DNA from: Paracoccus sp. S1E-3
GTDB taxonomy: Bacteria; Pseudomonadota; Alphaproteobacteria; Rhodobacterales; Rhodobacteraceae
Assembly (NCBI RefSeq): GCF_013868135.1
Contig: NZ_JACEMU010000016.1
Location: 248,001 to 312,000, forward strand
DNA length: 64,000 bases
Reading direction: 5' to 3'
Shown piece by piece: positions 17,102-26,776 of this stretch. The notes beneath the pieces are model-generated. The model searched no databases. It had not been told where the DNA came from and saw only the letters and a list, made by a program, of their open reading frames with translations. Position 1 is the first letter of the stretch; every line of letters begins with the position of its first letter. The position numbers and the translations under genes were made by a program.

Positions 17102-17596
17102 TCAGTTCGTTGCGGGCGCGGGCATGGTATGCTCGCCGTGTGACATCGGCGCGGCATCCTCGGGTTTGCGGTCATTATCGACCGGCACCACCGCCGCGAC
17201 GGTGCCGCAATCGCCGAAATCCAGCGTCAGCGCGAGGTCCTGACCGTTTTCCAGCGGCGCCGTCAGGCCCATCAGCATCACATGGTCGCCGCCGCGCTCC
17301 AGCTTCTGTTCGGCGCCGGCGGGGACAGCAATGCCGCCCTCGATCTTGCTCATCTTCATCACGCCGTCGCCCATGTCTTTGGTGGTGTGCAACTCGGCCA
17401 TCTCCGCGGCTTCGGTGGTCACGGCGGTCAGCGTGCAGTCTGCGGCGCCGGAGTTGCGAAGCGTCATGAAGGCGGCGCCGGATTTCGGGTTGGCGCTGCG
17501 GGCATAGCCGTCGGCGACGGTGATGGCGGCGTCCTGCGCGAAAGTGGCGGCGGGAAGGATGATGGCGGTCAGCGCCGCGAGAAGGGTGATTTTCAT
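17102..17596 (-). CDS. Periplasmic copper chaperone PCu(A)C
   Basis: A 164-residue exported protein with a Sec signal (residues 1-20, cleavage after TFAQ or nearby) and a PCuAC domain. The Cu(I)-binding pattern is present: HTTKDMGDGVMKM followed by GGDHVMLMGL, that is the H(M)x10Mx21HxM layout. The family delivers copper to the CuA site of cytochrome oxidase. A His/Met-bearing tail (MSHGEHTM near the C-terminus) may add metal ligands. The next gene on the same strand upstream is a small secreted protein, probably in the same unit. Confidence 0.92.
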   Translation of the reverse strand: MKITLLAALTAIILPAATFAQDAAITVADGYARSANPKSGAAFMTLRNSGAADCTLTAVTTEAAEMAELHTTKDMGDGVMKMSKIEGGIAVPAGAEQKLERGGDHVMLMGLTAPLENGQDLALTLDFGDCGTVAAVVPVDNDRKPEDAAPMSHGEHTMPAPATN

Positions 17597-17638
17597 CTGT
17601 CTGTCCTGAATGGTCGGAAGGGTTGGAAAAGGGATAGC

Positions 17639-17980
17639 TCAGCCGAAAGCCGACGGCGGATCGCGGGCCTGGGACGATGGCGCATCGCGCCCCGCCCCCC
17701 CGATCACCGGCGCGACCGGGACGCTCCACGCGGCCCACACGCGCGCCGGGGGTTGGGGCGCGTCCATCCCCACCGCCGCCAGCAATTGCGGGGCCATGTC
17801 GGGACAGAAATCGCTGCGCTTGACCGGTTTTCCGTCTTCGTCGACGCGCAGCGTGATGACAGCCGCGCCGGCACAGATCACCAGTTCGGATACCGCACGG
17901 GGCTGACCGCGCGCCGAGGCGAGGCCCTGCGAGGTCAGAGCCAGGATGAGGATCAGGAACAGGCGGAAACCGGCGCTCAT
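17639..17980 (-). CDS. Small secreted protein upstream of the copper chaperone
   Basis: A 113-residue protein with an N-terminal signal peptide (FRLFLILILALTSQGLA). The mature part has VICAGAAVITLRVDEDGKPVKRSDFCPDMAP, a pattern seen in short secreted proteins of Rhodobacterales often found beside copper genes (DUF2946-like, from memory). Two Cys are present, at about positions 36 and 59. The Pro/Ala-rich C-terminus looks disordered. It lies 42 bases upstream of the PCu(A)C gene, so cotranscription is likely. Function unknown. Confidence 0.6.
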   Translation of the reverse strand: MSAGFRLFLILILALTSQGLASARGQPRAVSELVICAGAAVITLRVDEDGKPVKRSDFCPDMAPQLLAAVGMDAPQPPARVWAAWSVPVAPVIGGAGRDAPSSQARDPPSAFG

Positions 17981-18067
17981 GCGGTGATGTCTAGCGCGGG
18001 CGGGCGCGCCGCGAAAGCGACATGATCGCGCAGCGCGCCCGATGACGGTCCCGTGATCGCAAACGAA

Positions 18068-18098
18068 ATCGCCCCGCCGGGGATGCCGGCAGGGCGAT
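18068..18098 (-). terminator. Likely terminator of rpmB
   Basis: ATCGCCC at 18068-18074 pairs with GGGCGAT at 18092-18098, and inside it GCCGG pairs with CCGGC around a short loop, with one mismatch step. Read on minus it is followed by TTCGTTT. It lies 22 bases after the rpmB stop. Confidence 0.6.
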
Positions 18099-18119
18099 CA
18101 GCATTCAGGTCGCGAAGGA

Positions 18120-18419
18120 TCAGGCCAGGTTGGCGGCCGAATCACCGGCGCCGGCGATCTCTTTCTTGATCTTCAGCGCGCGGGCCGACAGTTCCGCATC
18201 CTTGGCTTTGGCCAGAAAGGCGTCCAGACCGCCACGGTGATCGACCGAGCGCAGGGCGGCCGCCGAGATGCGCAGCGAATAGGCGCGGCCGGTCTTTTCC
18301 GAGGTCAGCGTGACATCGTTCAGGTTCGGCAGGAAGCGGCGACGGGTTTTGTTGTTGGCATGGCTGACGTTGTTCCCGCTCATCGGGCCCTTGCCGGTCA
18401 GTTCGCAGACGCGCGACAT
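18120..18419 (-). CDS. rpmB: 50S ribosomal protein L28
   Basis: A 99-residue protein matching alphaproteobacterial L28: [20 protein letters not shown], then [15 protein letters not shown] and [22 protein letters not shown]. It is a structural protein of the large ribosomal subunit. CGAGG lies about 10 bases upstream of the ATG. It appears monocistronic, bounded by hairpins on both sides. Confidence 0.97.
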   Translation of the reverse strand: MSRVCELTGKGPMSGNNVSHANNKTRRRFLPNLNDVTLTSEKTGRAYSLRISAAALRSVDHRGGLDAFLAKAKDAELSARALKIKKEIAGAGDSAANLA

Positions 18420-18466
18420 GGTCTTATCCTCGTTTTACGTTCGCGGGACGGCGAGGTCCCAATGTG

Positions 18467-18501
18467 AAAGGGCGCCGCAGCACCTGTCGGTGTCAGCGCC
18501 C
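18467..18501 (-). terminator. Two-tier hairpin between the ada operon and rpmB
   Basis: GGGCGC (18470-18475) pairs with GCGCCC (18496-18501), and inside it CACC (18481-18484) pairs with GGTG (18489-18492). Read on minus the hairpin is followed by TTTC. It probably ends transcription from the ada/PEP-mutase-family operon; a leader role for rpmB is the alternative. Confidence 0.45.
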
Positions 18502-18522
18502 GGAAATTCGGTTCGCGGGTAA

Positions 18523-19290
18523 TTACCGGCCCGCGCGGGGAACGTCAACCCCTGTTGGGCCGGAACGCGATATGTGGTCGCGAAATGCGCGGCCAAGCCC
18601 ATCCATCGCCTCGCGCCATGGGAAGGGGCCAAAGCTGACGCGCGCCACGCCCAGCCGGGCAAGATGCCCGATCGAGGGCGCCGCGGGCGATTTCATGATG
18701 TTCACCGGCAAGGGCGACCGCCGGCAGACCGCCGCGATCAGGTCGGGATCGACCAGCCCCGGCACGAAGAAACCATCCGCCCCCGCCTCGGCATAAGTGC
18801 TTGCCCGCTCAAGGGCTTCCTCGATCAGTTCCGAATGCGTTCCGGCTGGATTCTGCAGGAAAAGATCGGTCCGGGCATTGATGAACAAGTCCGTCCGCGC
18901 GCGAATCGCGGCGATCAGCCCAGCCTGTTCGGGGGCGGCCCGAATGCCGCCTGCGGGTGGCAGACCGTCTTCGAGATTGATCCCGACCACGCCCAGATCG
19001 GCCAACCCGGCGGCGTTTTCCGCCATGTCCGCCGGGGTGTCGGCATAGCCTGCTTCGAAATCGACGCTCAGCGGCAGATCGGAGACCGCGCGAATCCGCG
19101 CCACCACCGTCAGCAGCAGATCGAAGGGCAGCGTCTGTCCATCCTCATATCCCAGCGCTCCGGCAACCGAGGCGCTGCCCGTCGCCAGCGCCGCCGCCCC
19201 CGCGCCGGCCACAGCGCGGGCTGAACCTGCATCCCATATATTGAACAGGACCAGCGGGTTGCCGGGCTGATGAAGCGACGCAAAGCTCAT
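18523..19290 (-). CDS. Isocitrate lyase/PEP mutase family protein
   Basis: A 255-residue TIM-barrel enzyme of the PEP mutase/isocitrate lyase superfamily. Visible landmarks are FNIWDAGSARAVAGAGAAAL, LPLSVDFEAGYADTP (metal-binding Asp/Glu region), GVVGINLEDG, FINARTDLFL and ADGFFVPGLVDPDLI. Related enzymes cleave or rearrange carbon-carbon or carbon-phosphorus bonds of 2-oxo acids; the exact substrate cannot be read here. I start it at the ATG at 19290, which shares ATGA with the ada stop, so it is translationally coupled to ada. The frame runs on upstream inside ada but that sequence is not coding in this frame. Confidence 0.85.
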   Translation of the reverse strand: MSFASLHQPGNPLVLFNIWDAGSARAVAGAGAAALATGSASVAGALGYEDGQTLPFDLLLTVVARIRAVSDLPLSVDFEAGYADTPADMAENAAGLADLGVVGINLEDGLPPAGGIRAAPEQAGLIAAIRARTDLFINARTDLFLQNPAGTHSELIEEALERASTYAEAGADGFFVPGLVDPDLIAAVCRRSPLPVNIMKSPAAPSIGHLARLGVARVSFGPFPWREAMDGLGRAFRDHISRSGPTGVDVPRAGR

Positions 19291-20360
19291 GCTGCACCTG
19301 CATATTGGCGTTCGACCGCGATCAGCTTTTCCTTGCGCCACAGGCCGCCGGCATAGCCGGTCAGCGTTCCGTCCGCCCCGATCACCCGGTGGCAGGGAAT
19401 CACGATGGCGATTCCGTTGGTGGCATTGGCGCGCGCAACGGCACGGGTGGCGGTGGGCTGACCGATGGCGTCTGCCACCTGCGCATAGCTGCGGGTGCGA
19501 CCCGCCGGGATCTGGCACAGCGCATCCCAGACGCGGCGCTGGAAGGGCGTGCCATGCGGGGCCAGCGGCAGATCGAATCGTGCCCGCTCGCCCGCGAAAT
19601 AGGCGCCCAGCTGATCGGCAGTGGCGCGCGTCACCGCCGACCGGCCAAGTCCGACCTTGCCGCCGGCATCCTTCGAGACCCGCGCCAGTTGCGGCTTCAG
19701 CGCCTTTCGGTCGGTGAATTCCAGCAGGTGCAGCGCTGATTCGTCGGCCACCGCGATCATGCCACCCAGCGGCGTGTCGATCCAATCGGCGACCAGCCCA
19801 TCGGCGCCGCGCATCGCCGCCGGCGGATGACCGAACAGCTTGGCGAAGGCCTGACGGAAACCGCTGGCCGAATCGAAGCCGGCATCCAGCTGTGCCTCGA
19901 TCACCGCATCGCCGGTGGCCACCCGGCGCGCGCCTTCGCGAAGGCGTATCTCACGCGCCATCTGCAGAAAGGTCACGCCGAAATGGCGGCGGAACGCGCG
20001 ACGGATGGTGGAGGGATCAAAGCCCATCTCCGCAACATCGCTCTCGGTCCAGCGGCGACCGGGATCGGCCTCGATCGCGGCGCGCAGGGCGGTGACGGCG
20101 GCATCGCCTTCCGCGGTGGCCCCCACCGGATGGCAGCGCTTGCAGGGGCGAAAGCCTGCGGCCTGCGCATCTTCCGGCCGGGCGAACCAGCGGCAGTTTT
20201 CCGGGCGCGGCTTGCGCGCCGGGCAGGTCAGGCGGCAGAAAATCCCGGTCGAGGTCACGCCCACATAGGCGCGGCCTTCAAAAGCCGGGTCGCGCGCGGT
20301 CAGCGCGTCATAGAGGATCGCGTCATCGGGCAGGTCGAACATGGTCGGCTCCTTTGTCAT
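19287..20360 (-). CDS. ada: Bifunctional Ada: transcriptional activator and O6-methylguanine-DNA methyltransferase
   Basis: A 357-residue protein with the full Ada architecture. The N-terminal zinc domain has Cys42, Cys46, Cys73 and Cys76 with the same spacing as E. coli Cys38/42/69/72; the first would accept methyl from phosphotriesters. An AraC-type helix-turn-helix occupies about residues 85-185. The C-terminal methyltransferase has IPCHRVIG with the acceptor Cys323. In E. coli, methylated Ada activates its own regulon. Two starts are possible, ATG at 20360 or 20342 (Met7). It is divergent from the SoxS-like gene. The PEP mutase-family gene coupled behind it is not a usual Ada partner. Confidence 0.94.
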   Translation of the reverse strand: MTKEPTMFDLPDDAILYDALTARDPAFEGRAYVGVTSTGIFCRLTCPARKPRPENCRWFARPEDAQAAGFRPCKRCHPVGATAEGDAAVTALRAAIEADPGRRWTESDVAEMGFDPSTIRRAFRRHFGVTFLQMAREIRLREGARRVATGDAVIEAQLDAGFDSASGFRQAFAKLFGHPPAAMRGADGLVADWIDTPLGGMIAVADESALHLLEFTDRKALKPQLARVSKDAGGKVGLGRSAVTRATADQLGAYFAGERARFDLPLAPHGTPFQRRVWDALCQIPAGRTRSYAQVADAIGQPTATRAVARANATNGIAIVIPCHRVIGADGTLTGYAGGLWRKEKLIAVERQYAGAA

Positions 20361-20508
20361 CTGCCCTCACTCCTACAGGTTACGCCCAGATGGCGCGGCG
20401 CGAAAACGGGCGTTTACTTCGGTTCCCGCCCTTCACTTTCTGGATAGGCCCGACCGCCACGAAAGAAAAGCGCTGTGCCCCAGCCGCCCGCGCGCCTATT
20501 GTCCGGCC

Positions 20509-20877
20509 ATGCGCATCCTGACGACCCTTCTGCTGCTTCTGACCCTGCTGCCCGGCGCGGGCCGGGCCGACCCGCAGACCCGATTGCTGATGATCCGGCA
20601 GGATGGCTGTATCTACTGCCGCCAATGGGAGGCCGAGATCGCCCCCCTCTACCCCACCAGCGCCCAGGGCCGGGCGGCGCCCCTGCAGCGCATCGACATT
20701 GACGGCCCCTACCCGGACGGGCTGGCGCTGGATCGGCAGCCCTATGTCACCCCCACCTTCATCCTGATCCACGACGGCCAGGAAATGGGCCGGATCGAGG
20801 GCTATCCCGGCCCGAAGAACTTCTGGCGTTTTCTGGACCGGCTCATGGCGGCGAAGGCTCCGCAGCCCGCGGGCTAG
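20509..20877 (+). CDS. SoxS-like periplasmic thioredoxin
   Basis: A 122-residue exported thioredoxin-fold protein. Residues 1-20 are a Sec signal (LLLLLTLLPGAGRA). The redox motif is CIYC at about residues 34-37, followed by RQWEAEIAPLYP, and the cis-Pro region is YVTPTFILIHDGQEMGRIEGYPG. It resembles the SoxS/SoxW-type thioredoxins of sulfur-oxidising Paracoccus, but no sox genes are nearby, so the redox partner is unknown. The ATG at 20509 is chosen because it starts the signal peptide; the longer upstream frame has no such feature. serS follows after 61 bases. Confidence 0.82.
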   Translation: MRILTTLLLLLTLLPGAGRADPQTRLLMIRQDGCIYCRQWEAEIAPLYPTSAQGRAAPLQRIDIDGPYPDGLALDRQPYVTPTFILIHDGQEMGRIEGYPGPKNFWRFLDRLMAAKAPQPAG

Positions 20878-20938
20878 TATTTCAATCCGCCCCGCCTTCG
20901 GCTAACACGCTTGGCGTAACTTTCAGACAGGTTCCGCC

Positions 20939-22231
20939 ATGCACGACATCCGCGCCATCCGCGAAAACCCGGCCGCTTTCGATGCGGCGCTTGCCCGCCG
21001 GGGCGATGCGCCGGTCGCGGACCAGATCCTGTCGCTGGACGAAACCCGCCGCGCGCGCATCAAATCGGCCGAGGACGCGCAGGCCGAACAGAACCGCGCC
21101 AGCAAGCTGGTCGGCGCCGCCAAGGCCAAGGGCGACGAGGCCGAATTCGAACGCCTGCGCGCGCTGGTGGCCGAAACCAAGGCGCAGGTCGCCGCGCAGC
21201 AGGCCGAGGCCGCCGATCTGGACCGGCAGTTGCGCGATCTGCTGATGACCATCCCGAACCTGCCGCTCGACTCGGTGCCCGATGGCGCCGACGAAGCCGA
21301 CAATGTCGAGATCCGGCGCTGGGGCAGCCCGCGCAACTTCGACTTCACCCCGGTCGAGCATTTCGAGATCGCCGGCGTCAAGCCCGGCATGGACTTCGCC
21401 ACCGCCGCCAAGCTTTCGGGCGCGCGCTTCGTGCTGCTGCAGGGCGGCGTCGCCCGTGTCCACCGCGCGCTGGCGCAATACATGATCGACACCCATGTCG
21501 ATCAGCACGGCCTGACCGAAACATGGGCCCCGGTTCTGGTCCTGTCCGAGATGATGGAAGGCACCGGCCAGCTGCCGAAATTCGGCGAGGACAGCTATCA
21601 GACCCGCGAAGGCTGGTGGCTGATCCCGACCTCGGAGGTCACGCTGACCAACACTGTGAATGGCGATGTGGTCGAGGCCGCCAGCCTGCCGCGCCGCCTT
21701 GTCGCGCATTCGCAGTGCTTCCGCTCGGAGGCGGGCAGCGCCGGGCGCGATACGGCGGGGATGCTGCGCCAGCACCAGTTCGAGAAGGTCGAGATGGTCT
21801 CGATCACCACGCCCGAGGACGGTCTGGCCGAACACGCCCGCATGACCGCTCGGGCCGAGGCGATCCTGGAAGGGCTGGGCCTGCCTTATCGCACCATGGC
21901 GCTGTCGACCGGTGATATGGGCTTCAGCGCCCGGATCACCCATGATCTGGAGGTCTGGCTGCCCGGCCAGAACACCTATCGCGAGATCTCCTCGGTCAGC
22001 TATTGCGGCGATTTTCAGGCCCGGCGGATGAATGCGCGCTTCAAACCCGAAGGCGGCGGCAAGCCGGAATTCGTGCACACGCTGAACGGTTCGGGTCTGG
22101 CCGTGGGGCGCACGCTGATCGCGGTGCTGGAAAACGGTCAGCAGGCCGATGGTTCGGTCAGCCTGCCGGCGGTGCTGCACCCCTATCTGGGGGGCCGCAC
22201 GGTGCTGAAGGCCGACGGCACGCTGGGATGA
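20939..22231 (+). CDS. serS: Seryl-tRNA synthetase
   Basis: A 430-residue class II synthetase charging tRNA-Ser and tRNA-Sec. The N-terminal helical arm (about residues 30-100, Ala/Glu/Lys-rich coiled coil) precedes the catalytic core with [18 protein letters not shown] (motif 1 region), [21 protein letters not shown] (motif 2) and [17 protein letters not shown] (motif 3). Length is typical. The ATG is preceded by a weak GGTTCC context, but the conserved [14 protein letters not shown] start leaves little doubt. Confidence 0.97.
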   Translation: MHDIRAIRENPAAFDAALARRGDAPVADQILSLDETRRARIKSAEDAQAEQNRASKLVGAAKAKGDEAEFERLRALVAETKAQVAAQQAEAADLDRQLRDLLMTIPNLPLDSVPDGADEADNVEIRRWGSPRNFDFTPVEHFEIAGVKPGMDFATAAKLSGARFVLLQGGVARVHRALAQYMIDTHVDQHGLTETWAPVLVLSEMMEGTGQLPKFGEDSYQTREGWWLIPTSEVTLTNTVNGDVVEAASLPRRLVAHSQCFRSEAGSAGRDTAGMLRQHQFEKVEMVSITTPEDGLAEHARMTARAEAILEGLGLPYRTMALSTGDMGFSARITHDLEVWLPGQNTYREISSVSYCGDFQARRMNARFKPEGGGKPEFVHTLNGSGLAVGRTLIAVLENGQQADGSVSLPAVLHPYLGGRTVLKADGTLG

Positions 22232-22237
22232 CCGGCA

Positions 22238-22260
22238 CCCGCGGGGGCGCGGCCCGCGGG
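22238..22260 (+). terminator. GC-rich hairpin after serS
   Basis: CCCGCGGG at 22238-22245 and 22253-22260 are identical self-palindromic arms that pair with each other around a 7-base loop. The following TTAATTTTT starts about 15 bases later, which is too far for a classic intrinsic terminator, so this is a weak call. Confidence 0.35.
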
Positions 22261-22333
22261 CAGCTGCATCGAAATTAATTTTTGACTATTGGCTCAACTG
22301 CGCAACCTGCGGCGGACTGATGCGTTTCAGAAC

Positions 22334-23071
22334 ATGCAACGCGCCGCGACCCTTGTGATGACTCTGCTGACACTGGCATTCGTGGCCAGCGGCATGAAAT
22401 TCGCCCTCGCGTCGCGACCGGACGCCCTGCTGCCGGAACAGTTCGCCACGCTATCGGGCCAGGCCGACCCCGACGGGCTGGCAGAGATCTATCTGCGTCC
22501 GCAGCATCCCGCCATGTGGATCATGCTGTGTATCCTGTGGGTGGTGCTGCTCGGCTTCGCCCTGCGCGAGGCGTGGCCCCACAAGGCGCGCCCCGATCTG
22601 AAACTGGCGGATCTGTTGCTGCTGATCGCGGCGCTGGCGGCCGGAACGGTCTGGCCATGGGTGGCTGTGGGCGCGCCGCTGGTCGGCTTCCTGCTGTGTG
22701 TGCTGATGCTGCTGGCGCTGATCGCGGCCGGTCGACGCACCGATTCCGACGGGCGCCTGGCGCGCGATCCGACGCTGGGGATGTTTGCCGGTTGGGCGAC
22801 CGTGCTGACCTTCGCGGCCTTCGCGTCCTTCCTGCTGGACGCGATGCCCATTCCGGTGGAGCTTGCCACGCTGGCCGGGGCCATCCTGTCCTGCAGCGCC
22901 GCGATCGCCATTCAGCTGCGGCTGCCGAACAATCCGACCTATACAGTGACGGTGATGTTCGCCCTGCTGGCCACCGCCGCCACCATGATCGAAACGAACC
23001 CGCCCATCGCGGTCATCGCCGTCCTGTCGATGGCAGCGCTGACCTTCCTGCTGGTCCGGGTGACAACCTAG
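22334..23071 (+). CDS. Integral membrane protein of unknown function
   Basis: A 245-residue protein with about seven hydrophobic helices (first at residues 5-22, then near 63-80, 93-128, 145-163, 168-185, 197-215 and 220-243). The segment [22 protein letters not shown] is the main polar part after the first helix. I recognise no family. The start is uncertain: ATG at 22334 puts the first helix at the N-terminus, while TTG at 22289 would add 15 residues. The stop interlocks with that of der in CTAG at 23068-23071. Confidence 0.7.
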   Translation: MQRAATLVMTLLTLAFVASGMKFALASRPDALLPEQFATLSGQADPDGLAEIYLRPQHPAMWIMLCILWVVLLGFALREAWPHKARPDLKLADLLLLIAALAAGTVWPWVAVGAPLVGFLLCVLMLLALIAAGRRTDSDGRLARDPTLGMFAGWATVLTFAAFASFLLDAMPIPVELATLAGAILSCSAAIAIQLRLPNNPTYTVTVMFALLATAATMIETNPPIAVIAVLSMAALTFLLVRVTT

Positions 23072-24546
23072 GTTCCCTTCGGCTTCTGCCGGTTCTTGTG
23101 CTTCGACAGCGCCCCCGACTGGCTGATCTTGGTCGCCTTGTGCCGGTAAGGGTTTGCGTTACCCTGATCGCGGAAGAAGATGCGGATCGGCGTGCCCGGC
23201 ATGTCGAAATCCTGCCGCAGCCCGTTGATCAGATAGCGGTGATAGCTTTCGGGGATCTTGTCGGTATGGGTGGCCTTCACGACAAAGGCCGGCGGCCGCG
23301 TCTTCACCTGCGTCATGTAACGCAGCCGAATGCGGCGTCCGCCCGGCGCGGGCGGCGGATGCGCCTCGGTCATCGCCTCCAGCCAGCGATTCAGCTTCGA
23401 GGTCGAGACCCGCGCGTTCCACACCTTGTAGGCCTGCATGATCGCATTGTGCAGCCGGTCCAGCCCCTTGCCGGTCTTGGCCGAGACGGTGACCAGCGGC
23501 GCCCCCTTCAACTGAGGCAGAAGCCGCTCGAAGGATTCGCGCAGCTCCTTCAGCTTCTCGGCCTTGTCTTCTTCAAGGTCCCACTTGTTCGCAGCCAGCA
23601 CCACCGCCCGCCCCTCGGTCTCGGCCAGATCGGCGATGCGAAGGTCCTGCTGCTCGAAGGGGATAGCCACGTCCAGCAGCACCACGACCACCTCGGCAAA
23701 GCGCACGGCGCGCAGACCGTCGGCGACCGACAGCTTTTCCAGCTTGTCCGTCACCCGGCCGCGCTTGCGCATCCCCGCGGTGTCGAAGATCCGCATCGGC
23801 GTGCCCATGAACTCCGTCCGCACGGAAATCGCGTCGCGGGTGATCCCGGCTTCGGGGCCGGTCAGCAGCCGGTCCTCGCCCAGGATCTTGTTGATGAGGG
23901 TGGACTTCCCGGCATTGGGACGCCCGATGACGGCCAGTTGCAGGGGCTGGGCCTCGGTCGGCATCCAGTCGGGAACGTAATCCTCGAACTCGGCATCCTC
24001 AGGCAGATCGACATCGACTGCGGGTTCGTAAACCGCGTTCTGCGCCGTCAGTTCGGCCGCCAGCGGCTTCAGGGCGGCGTAAAGATCCTCCATCCCCTCG
24101 CCATGCTCGGCCGAGATGCGCAGCGGTTCGCCCAGACCAAGGCCATAAGCCTCCATCGCGCCGGCCTCGCCCGCGCGGCCCTCGGCCTTGTTGGCGGCGA
24201 GGATCACGTGCTTGGCCCGCTTGCGCAGGATATCGGCGAAATATTCGTCCGCCGCCGTCAACCCCGCACGGGCGTCGATGACGAACAGCACCACATCGGC
24301 CTCGTCCACGGCGCGCTCGGTCAGGCGGCGCATCCGGCCCTGCAGGCTGTCATCCTCGGCCAATTCCAGCCCGGCCGAATCGACCACGATGAAGCGCAGA
24401 TCACCCAGCCGGCCCTGCCCTTCGCGCAGGTCGCGGGTGACGCCCGGCTGGTCATCCACCAGCGCCAGCTTGCGCCCGACAAGGCGGTTGAACAGGGTCG
24501 ATTTGCCGACATTGGGCCGGCCGACAATGGCGAGGGTGAAGCTCAT
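23068..24546 (-). CDS. der: Ribosome assembly GTPase Der (EngA)
   Basis: A 492-residue GTPase with two tandem G domains, a hallmark of Der, which is essential for 50S subunit maturation. The first domain has [21 protein letters not shown] and NKAE; the second has [24 protein letters not shown] and NKWD. The C-terminal KH-like domain holds RFP-type elements ([14 protein letters not shown]). Its ATG overlaps the bamB stop in ATGA, and the bamB-der order is widely conserved. Confidence 0.97.
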   Translation of the reverse strand: MSFTLAIVGRPNVGKSTLFNRLVGRKLALVDDQPGVTRDLREGQGRLGDLRFIVVDSAGLELAEDDSLQGRMRRLTERAVDEADVVLFVIDARAGLTAADEYFADILRKRAKHVILAANKAEGRAGEAGAMEAYGLGLGEPLRISAEHGEGMEDLYAALKPLAAELTAQNAVYEPAVDVDLPEDAEFEDYVPDWMPTEAQPLQLAVIGRPNAGKSTLINKILGEDRLLTGPEAGITRDAISVRTEFMGTPMRIFDTAGMRKRGRVTDKLEKLSVADGLRAVRFAEVVVVLLDVAIPFEQQDLRIADLAETEGRAVVLAANKWDLEEDKAEKLKELRESFERLLPQLKGAPLVTVSAKTGKGLDRLHNAIMQAYKVWNARVSTSKLNRWLEAMTEAHPPPAPGGRRIRLRYMTQVKTRPPAFVVKATHTDKIPESYHRYLINGLRQDFDMPGTPIRIFFRDQGNANPYRHKATKISQSGALSKHKNRQKPKGT

Positions 24547-25874
24547 CTGAACGCGTGCAGGTTGCCGTCACGACCGGTGACGTAAAGGGTGCCGCCCGCG
24601 ACGACCGGCGCACTGGCCGCGCCGCCAGGGATTTCGGCCTGACCGACCAGATTGCCGGAAACCGGGTCGAAGCTGCGCAATATCCCGTCCGAGGACGACA
24701 CGAACAGCCGCCCGCCCGCCAGAACCGGCCCGTATTGGGCATAGATGCGGGCCTGTTTCTTCACCTTCTGGTCGACGAAATACGGCAGGTCGCGGGCCCA
24801 GACCAGGCCACCGGTGGCGGCGTCCAGCCGGATCAGCTGGTTCTGGTCGTTGACCGCAAAGATCGCGTTGCCCGCCGGCAGTACCGGCGAGACCGCGCCT
24901 TCGCGGGCCGACCAGACCTGCTGGCCGGTCGCCCGGTCGAGCGCCGCAATCCGTCCGGACGAGGTGCCGGCATAGATCAGGTTGCCGGCGATCACCGGTT
25001 CCCCCGTCATGTCGCGGATATAGGCCACGGCGCGCCCGACGCGCGAACCGGCGACCTGACCGGACCAGTTCTCGATCCCGGTCTGGGTGTCGGCGGCCAG
25101 GATCTGACCGGAGGAGAAGGGAAAGACGACCAGATTGCCCTCGACCGCTGGGGCCGCCACGCCGGTCACCCCGGTCGGCTGCCGGATGCCCGAGACCTGC
25201 CACAGAAGCTTGCCGTCCGCCGCCCGCACCGCATAGCCATTGGCGCCGCGATCGGTGACATAGACCACGCCGTTGCTCACGGTGGGCGCGCCACCGATGG
25301 GGGCGCCGACGCGCTGGCGCCACAGCACCCCGCCGCGTTGAACATCCAGCGCGATCAGCTCGCCATAGCCGGTGGTGACGAAGACGCGGCCCGCTTCGTA
25401 AGCGATCCCGCCACCCGAGGTGCCCGCATTCCGCTCGCCCGGCGGGGTCAGGTCGACCGACCAGGCGCGGCTGCCGGCCAGCGAAACGGCCGTCACCGTC
25501 GCCCGGCTGTCCATCGCGAAGATCCGGCCGCCGGCGACGACCGGATCGGCGCTGATGCGGTAGCGGCGATCCGCCGCCTGCCCGATCGGCACCGAGAAGA
25601 TGCGCTGCGTGCCCGCCCCGAAGGCGACATGACCGCTGTTATGGGCGGGATTGGCAGCACGATGCGTCCATTCCGCGTTGGCGCGCGCGCCGGGCAGCGA
25701 CAGTTGCCCCCCGCCGGTGGGCGGCTGTTCCACTGCCGGTCCATCGGGCGAGGTCACGGCGCGCGGATCGAAGCGCGGCCCCGGCAGAATCACCTCGCGT
25801 TCGGCGCAACCCGCCACGGCAAGCGCCGCCAGCAGGGCAAAGCGCGCGGGCGTCAGGGCAAGTTTCGACGTCAT
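24543..25874 (-). CDS. bamB: Outer-membrane protein assembly factor BamB (PQQ beta-propeller lipoprotein)
   Basis: A 443-residue lipoprotein with lipobox LAVAGC near residue 22. The rest is a PQQ-type beta-propeller with repeated blades such as [30 protein letters not shown] and [19 protein letters not shown]. BamB helps the BAM complex insert beta-barrel proteins. I prefer the ATG at 25874, preceded by TGAGG about 7 bases upstream; ATG at 25886 would add four residues. It sits between the YfgM-like gene and der, as in many proteobacteria. Confidence 0.93.
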   Translation of the reverse strand: MTSKLALTPARFALLAALAVAGCAEREVILPGPRFDPRAVTSPDGPAVEQPPTGGGQLSLPGARANAEWTHRAANPAHNSGHVAFGAGTQRIFSVPIGQAADRRYRISADPVVAGGRIFAMDSRATVTAVSLAGSRAWSVDLTPPGERNAGTSGGGIAYEAGRVFVTTGYGELIALDVQRGGVLWRQRVGAPIGGAPTVSNGVVYVTDRGANGYAVRAADGKLLWQVSGIRQPTGVTGVAAPAVEGNLVVFPFSSGQILAADTQTGIENWSGQVAGSRVGRAVAYIRDMTGEPVIAGNLIYAGTSSGRIAALDRATGQQVWSAREGAVSPVLPAGNAIFAVNDQNQLIRLDAATGGLVWARDLPYFVDQKVKKQARIYAQYGPVLAGGRLFVSSSDGILRSFDPVSGNLVGQAEIPGGAASAPVVAGGTLYVTGRDGNLHAFR

Positions 25875-25887
25875 GGCAAGCCTCATG

Positions 25888-26610
25888 TCATTCAGCGGGG
25901 GCAGGTGCGGGTTCGGCGCCGGGGGCGGCTGCGGCATTGGCAGCCGCCGGGGTTGCGGCGCGCGGCGCGCCCGGTTCGGCACCCAGCGTAATCATCATCT
26001 CGGTCAGGCGGGCGCTGAGCGTCTGGCTGACGCCATCCTCGGCCATGATCTCGCGGATCAGGTTCAGCGCATCCTGGTCGCGGCCGGCAGCGATCAGCGC
26101 CACCGCCTTCTGTTCCAGCGCCAGAAGCCGGAAGGGCGCGCCGGGCTTGGACAGCTCGGCCAGGGCGGCGTCGCGGACAGCGGGGTCCATCGTCTCGCCC
26201 ATCGCCAGCACGGCCTTCAGCCGGGCCAGGTCGCGCAACGTCGGGTCCTGCGCCGCCGCGGCGGCACCTTCCAGATAGGCGCCTGCGGCGGCGCTGTCCT
26301 TGGCATCCAGGGCCGCACCCGCCGTCAAAAGCTGACCCAGCGCGCCGCGATCGGGATTGCCCGCCGGCTCCAACGCCGCCAGCGCCACCACCGGATCGTC
26401 CGATTTCTGCGCCGCCAGGACGGCATCGCCCCAGGACTGGGCCTCGGCCTGATCGCGGGCATTGACATATTCGCGCCAGGCCGCGCCGCCCACGATCACC
26501 ACGATCACCAGCACCCCGATCCAGCCATAGCGCCGCATCAGCAGGTAAAGCCGGTCGCGCCGGACCTCGTCGGTCACTTCGTCGATGAAACTGTCGGTAT
26601 CGTGGCTCAT
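25888..26610 (-). CDS. YfgM/AncA-like membrane-anchored TPR protein
   Basis: A 240-residue protein with a cytosolic N-terminus (MSHDTDSFIDEVTDEVRRDRL), one membrane anchor at about residues 28-46 (YGWIGVLVIVVIVGGAAW) and a periplasmic part of helical TPR-like repeats up to about 205. An Ala/Pro-rich tail follows. In E. coli YfgM is an accessory factor of the SecYEG translocon linked to periplasmic chaperones. The yfgM-bamB-der order matches that context; bamB begins 1 or 13 bases after the stop, depending on its start. Confidence 0.85.
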   Translation of the reverse strand: MSHDTDSFIDEVTDEVRRDRLYLLMRRYGWIGVLVIVVIVGGAAWREYVNARDQAEAQSWGDAVLAAQKSDDPVVALAALEPAGNPDRGALGQLLTAGAALDAKDSAAAGAYLEGAAAAAQDPTLRDLARLKAVLAMGETMDPAVRDAALAELSKPGAPFRLLALEQKAVALIAAGRDQDALNLIREIMAEDGVSQTLSARLTEMMITLGAEPGAPRAATPAAANAAAAPGAEPAPAPAE

Positions 26611-26776
26611 GTGGTTCCGCCTTGTTCTCGCTGCCTCTTATAGCCCAGACGCGGCAGGGAACAAGCCGCAGGCAGGATCACGTCGCCGACACCCCCGCTG
26701 GCGAGGGCCGTCTGCGCCCTTGACGCCGCCGGGCGAACCGCCCTCCAATAACCCATTGCCGCAAAGGAGCCCGGAG

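Noticed and set aside
20467..20474. AAAGCGCT as an Ada box between ada and the SoxS-like gene
   Set aside because: It matches most of the E. coli AAAGCGCA box but is nearer the SoxS-like start than ada, is GC-rich-compatible by chance, and has no supporting second element.
22282..22297. TTGA-N8-TCAA as a possible FNR/Dnr box before the membrane protein gene
   Set aside because: The FNR consensus is TTGAT-N4-ATCAA, which needs six bases between TTGA and TCAA; here there are eight.
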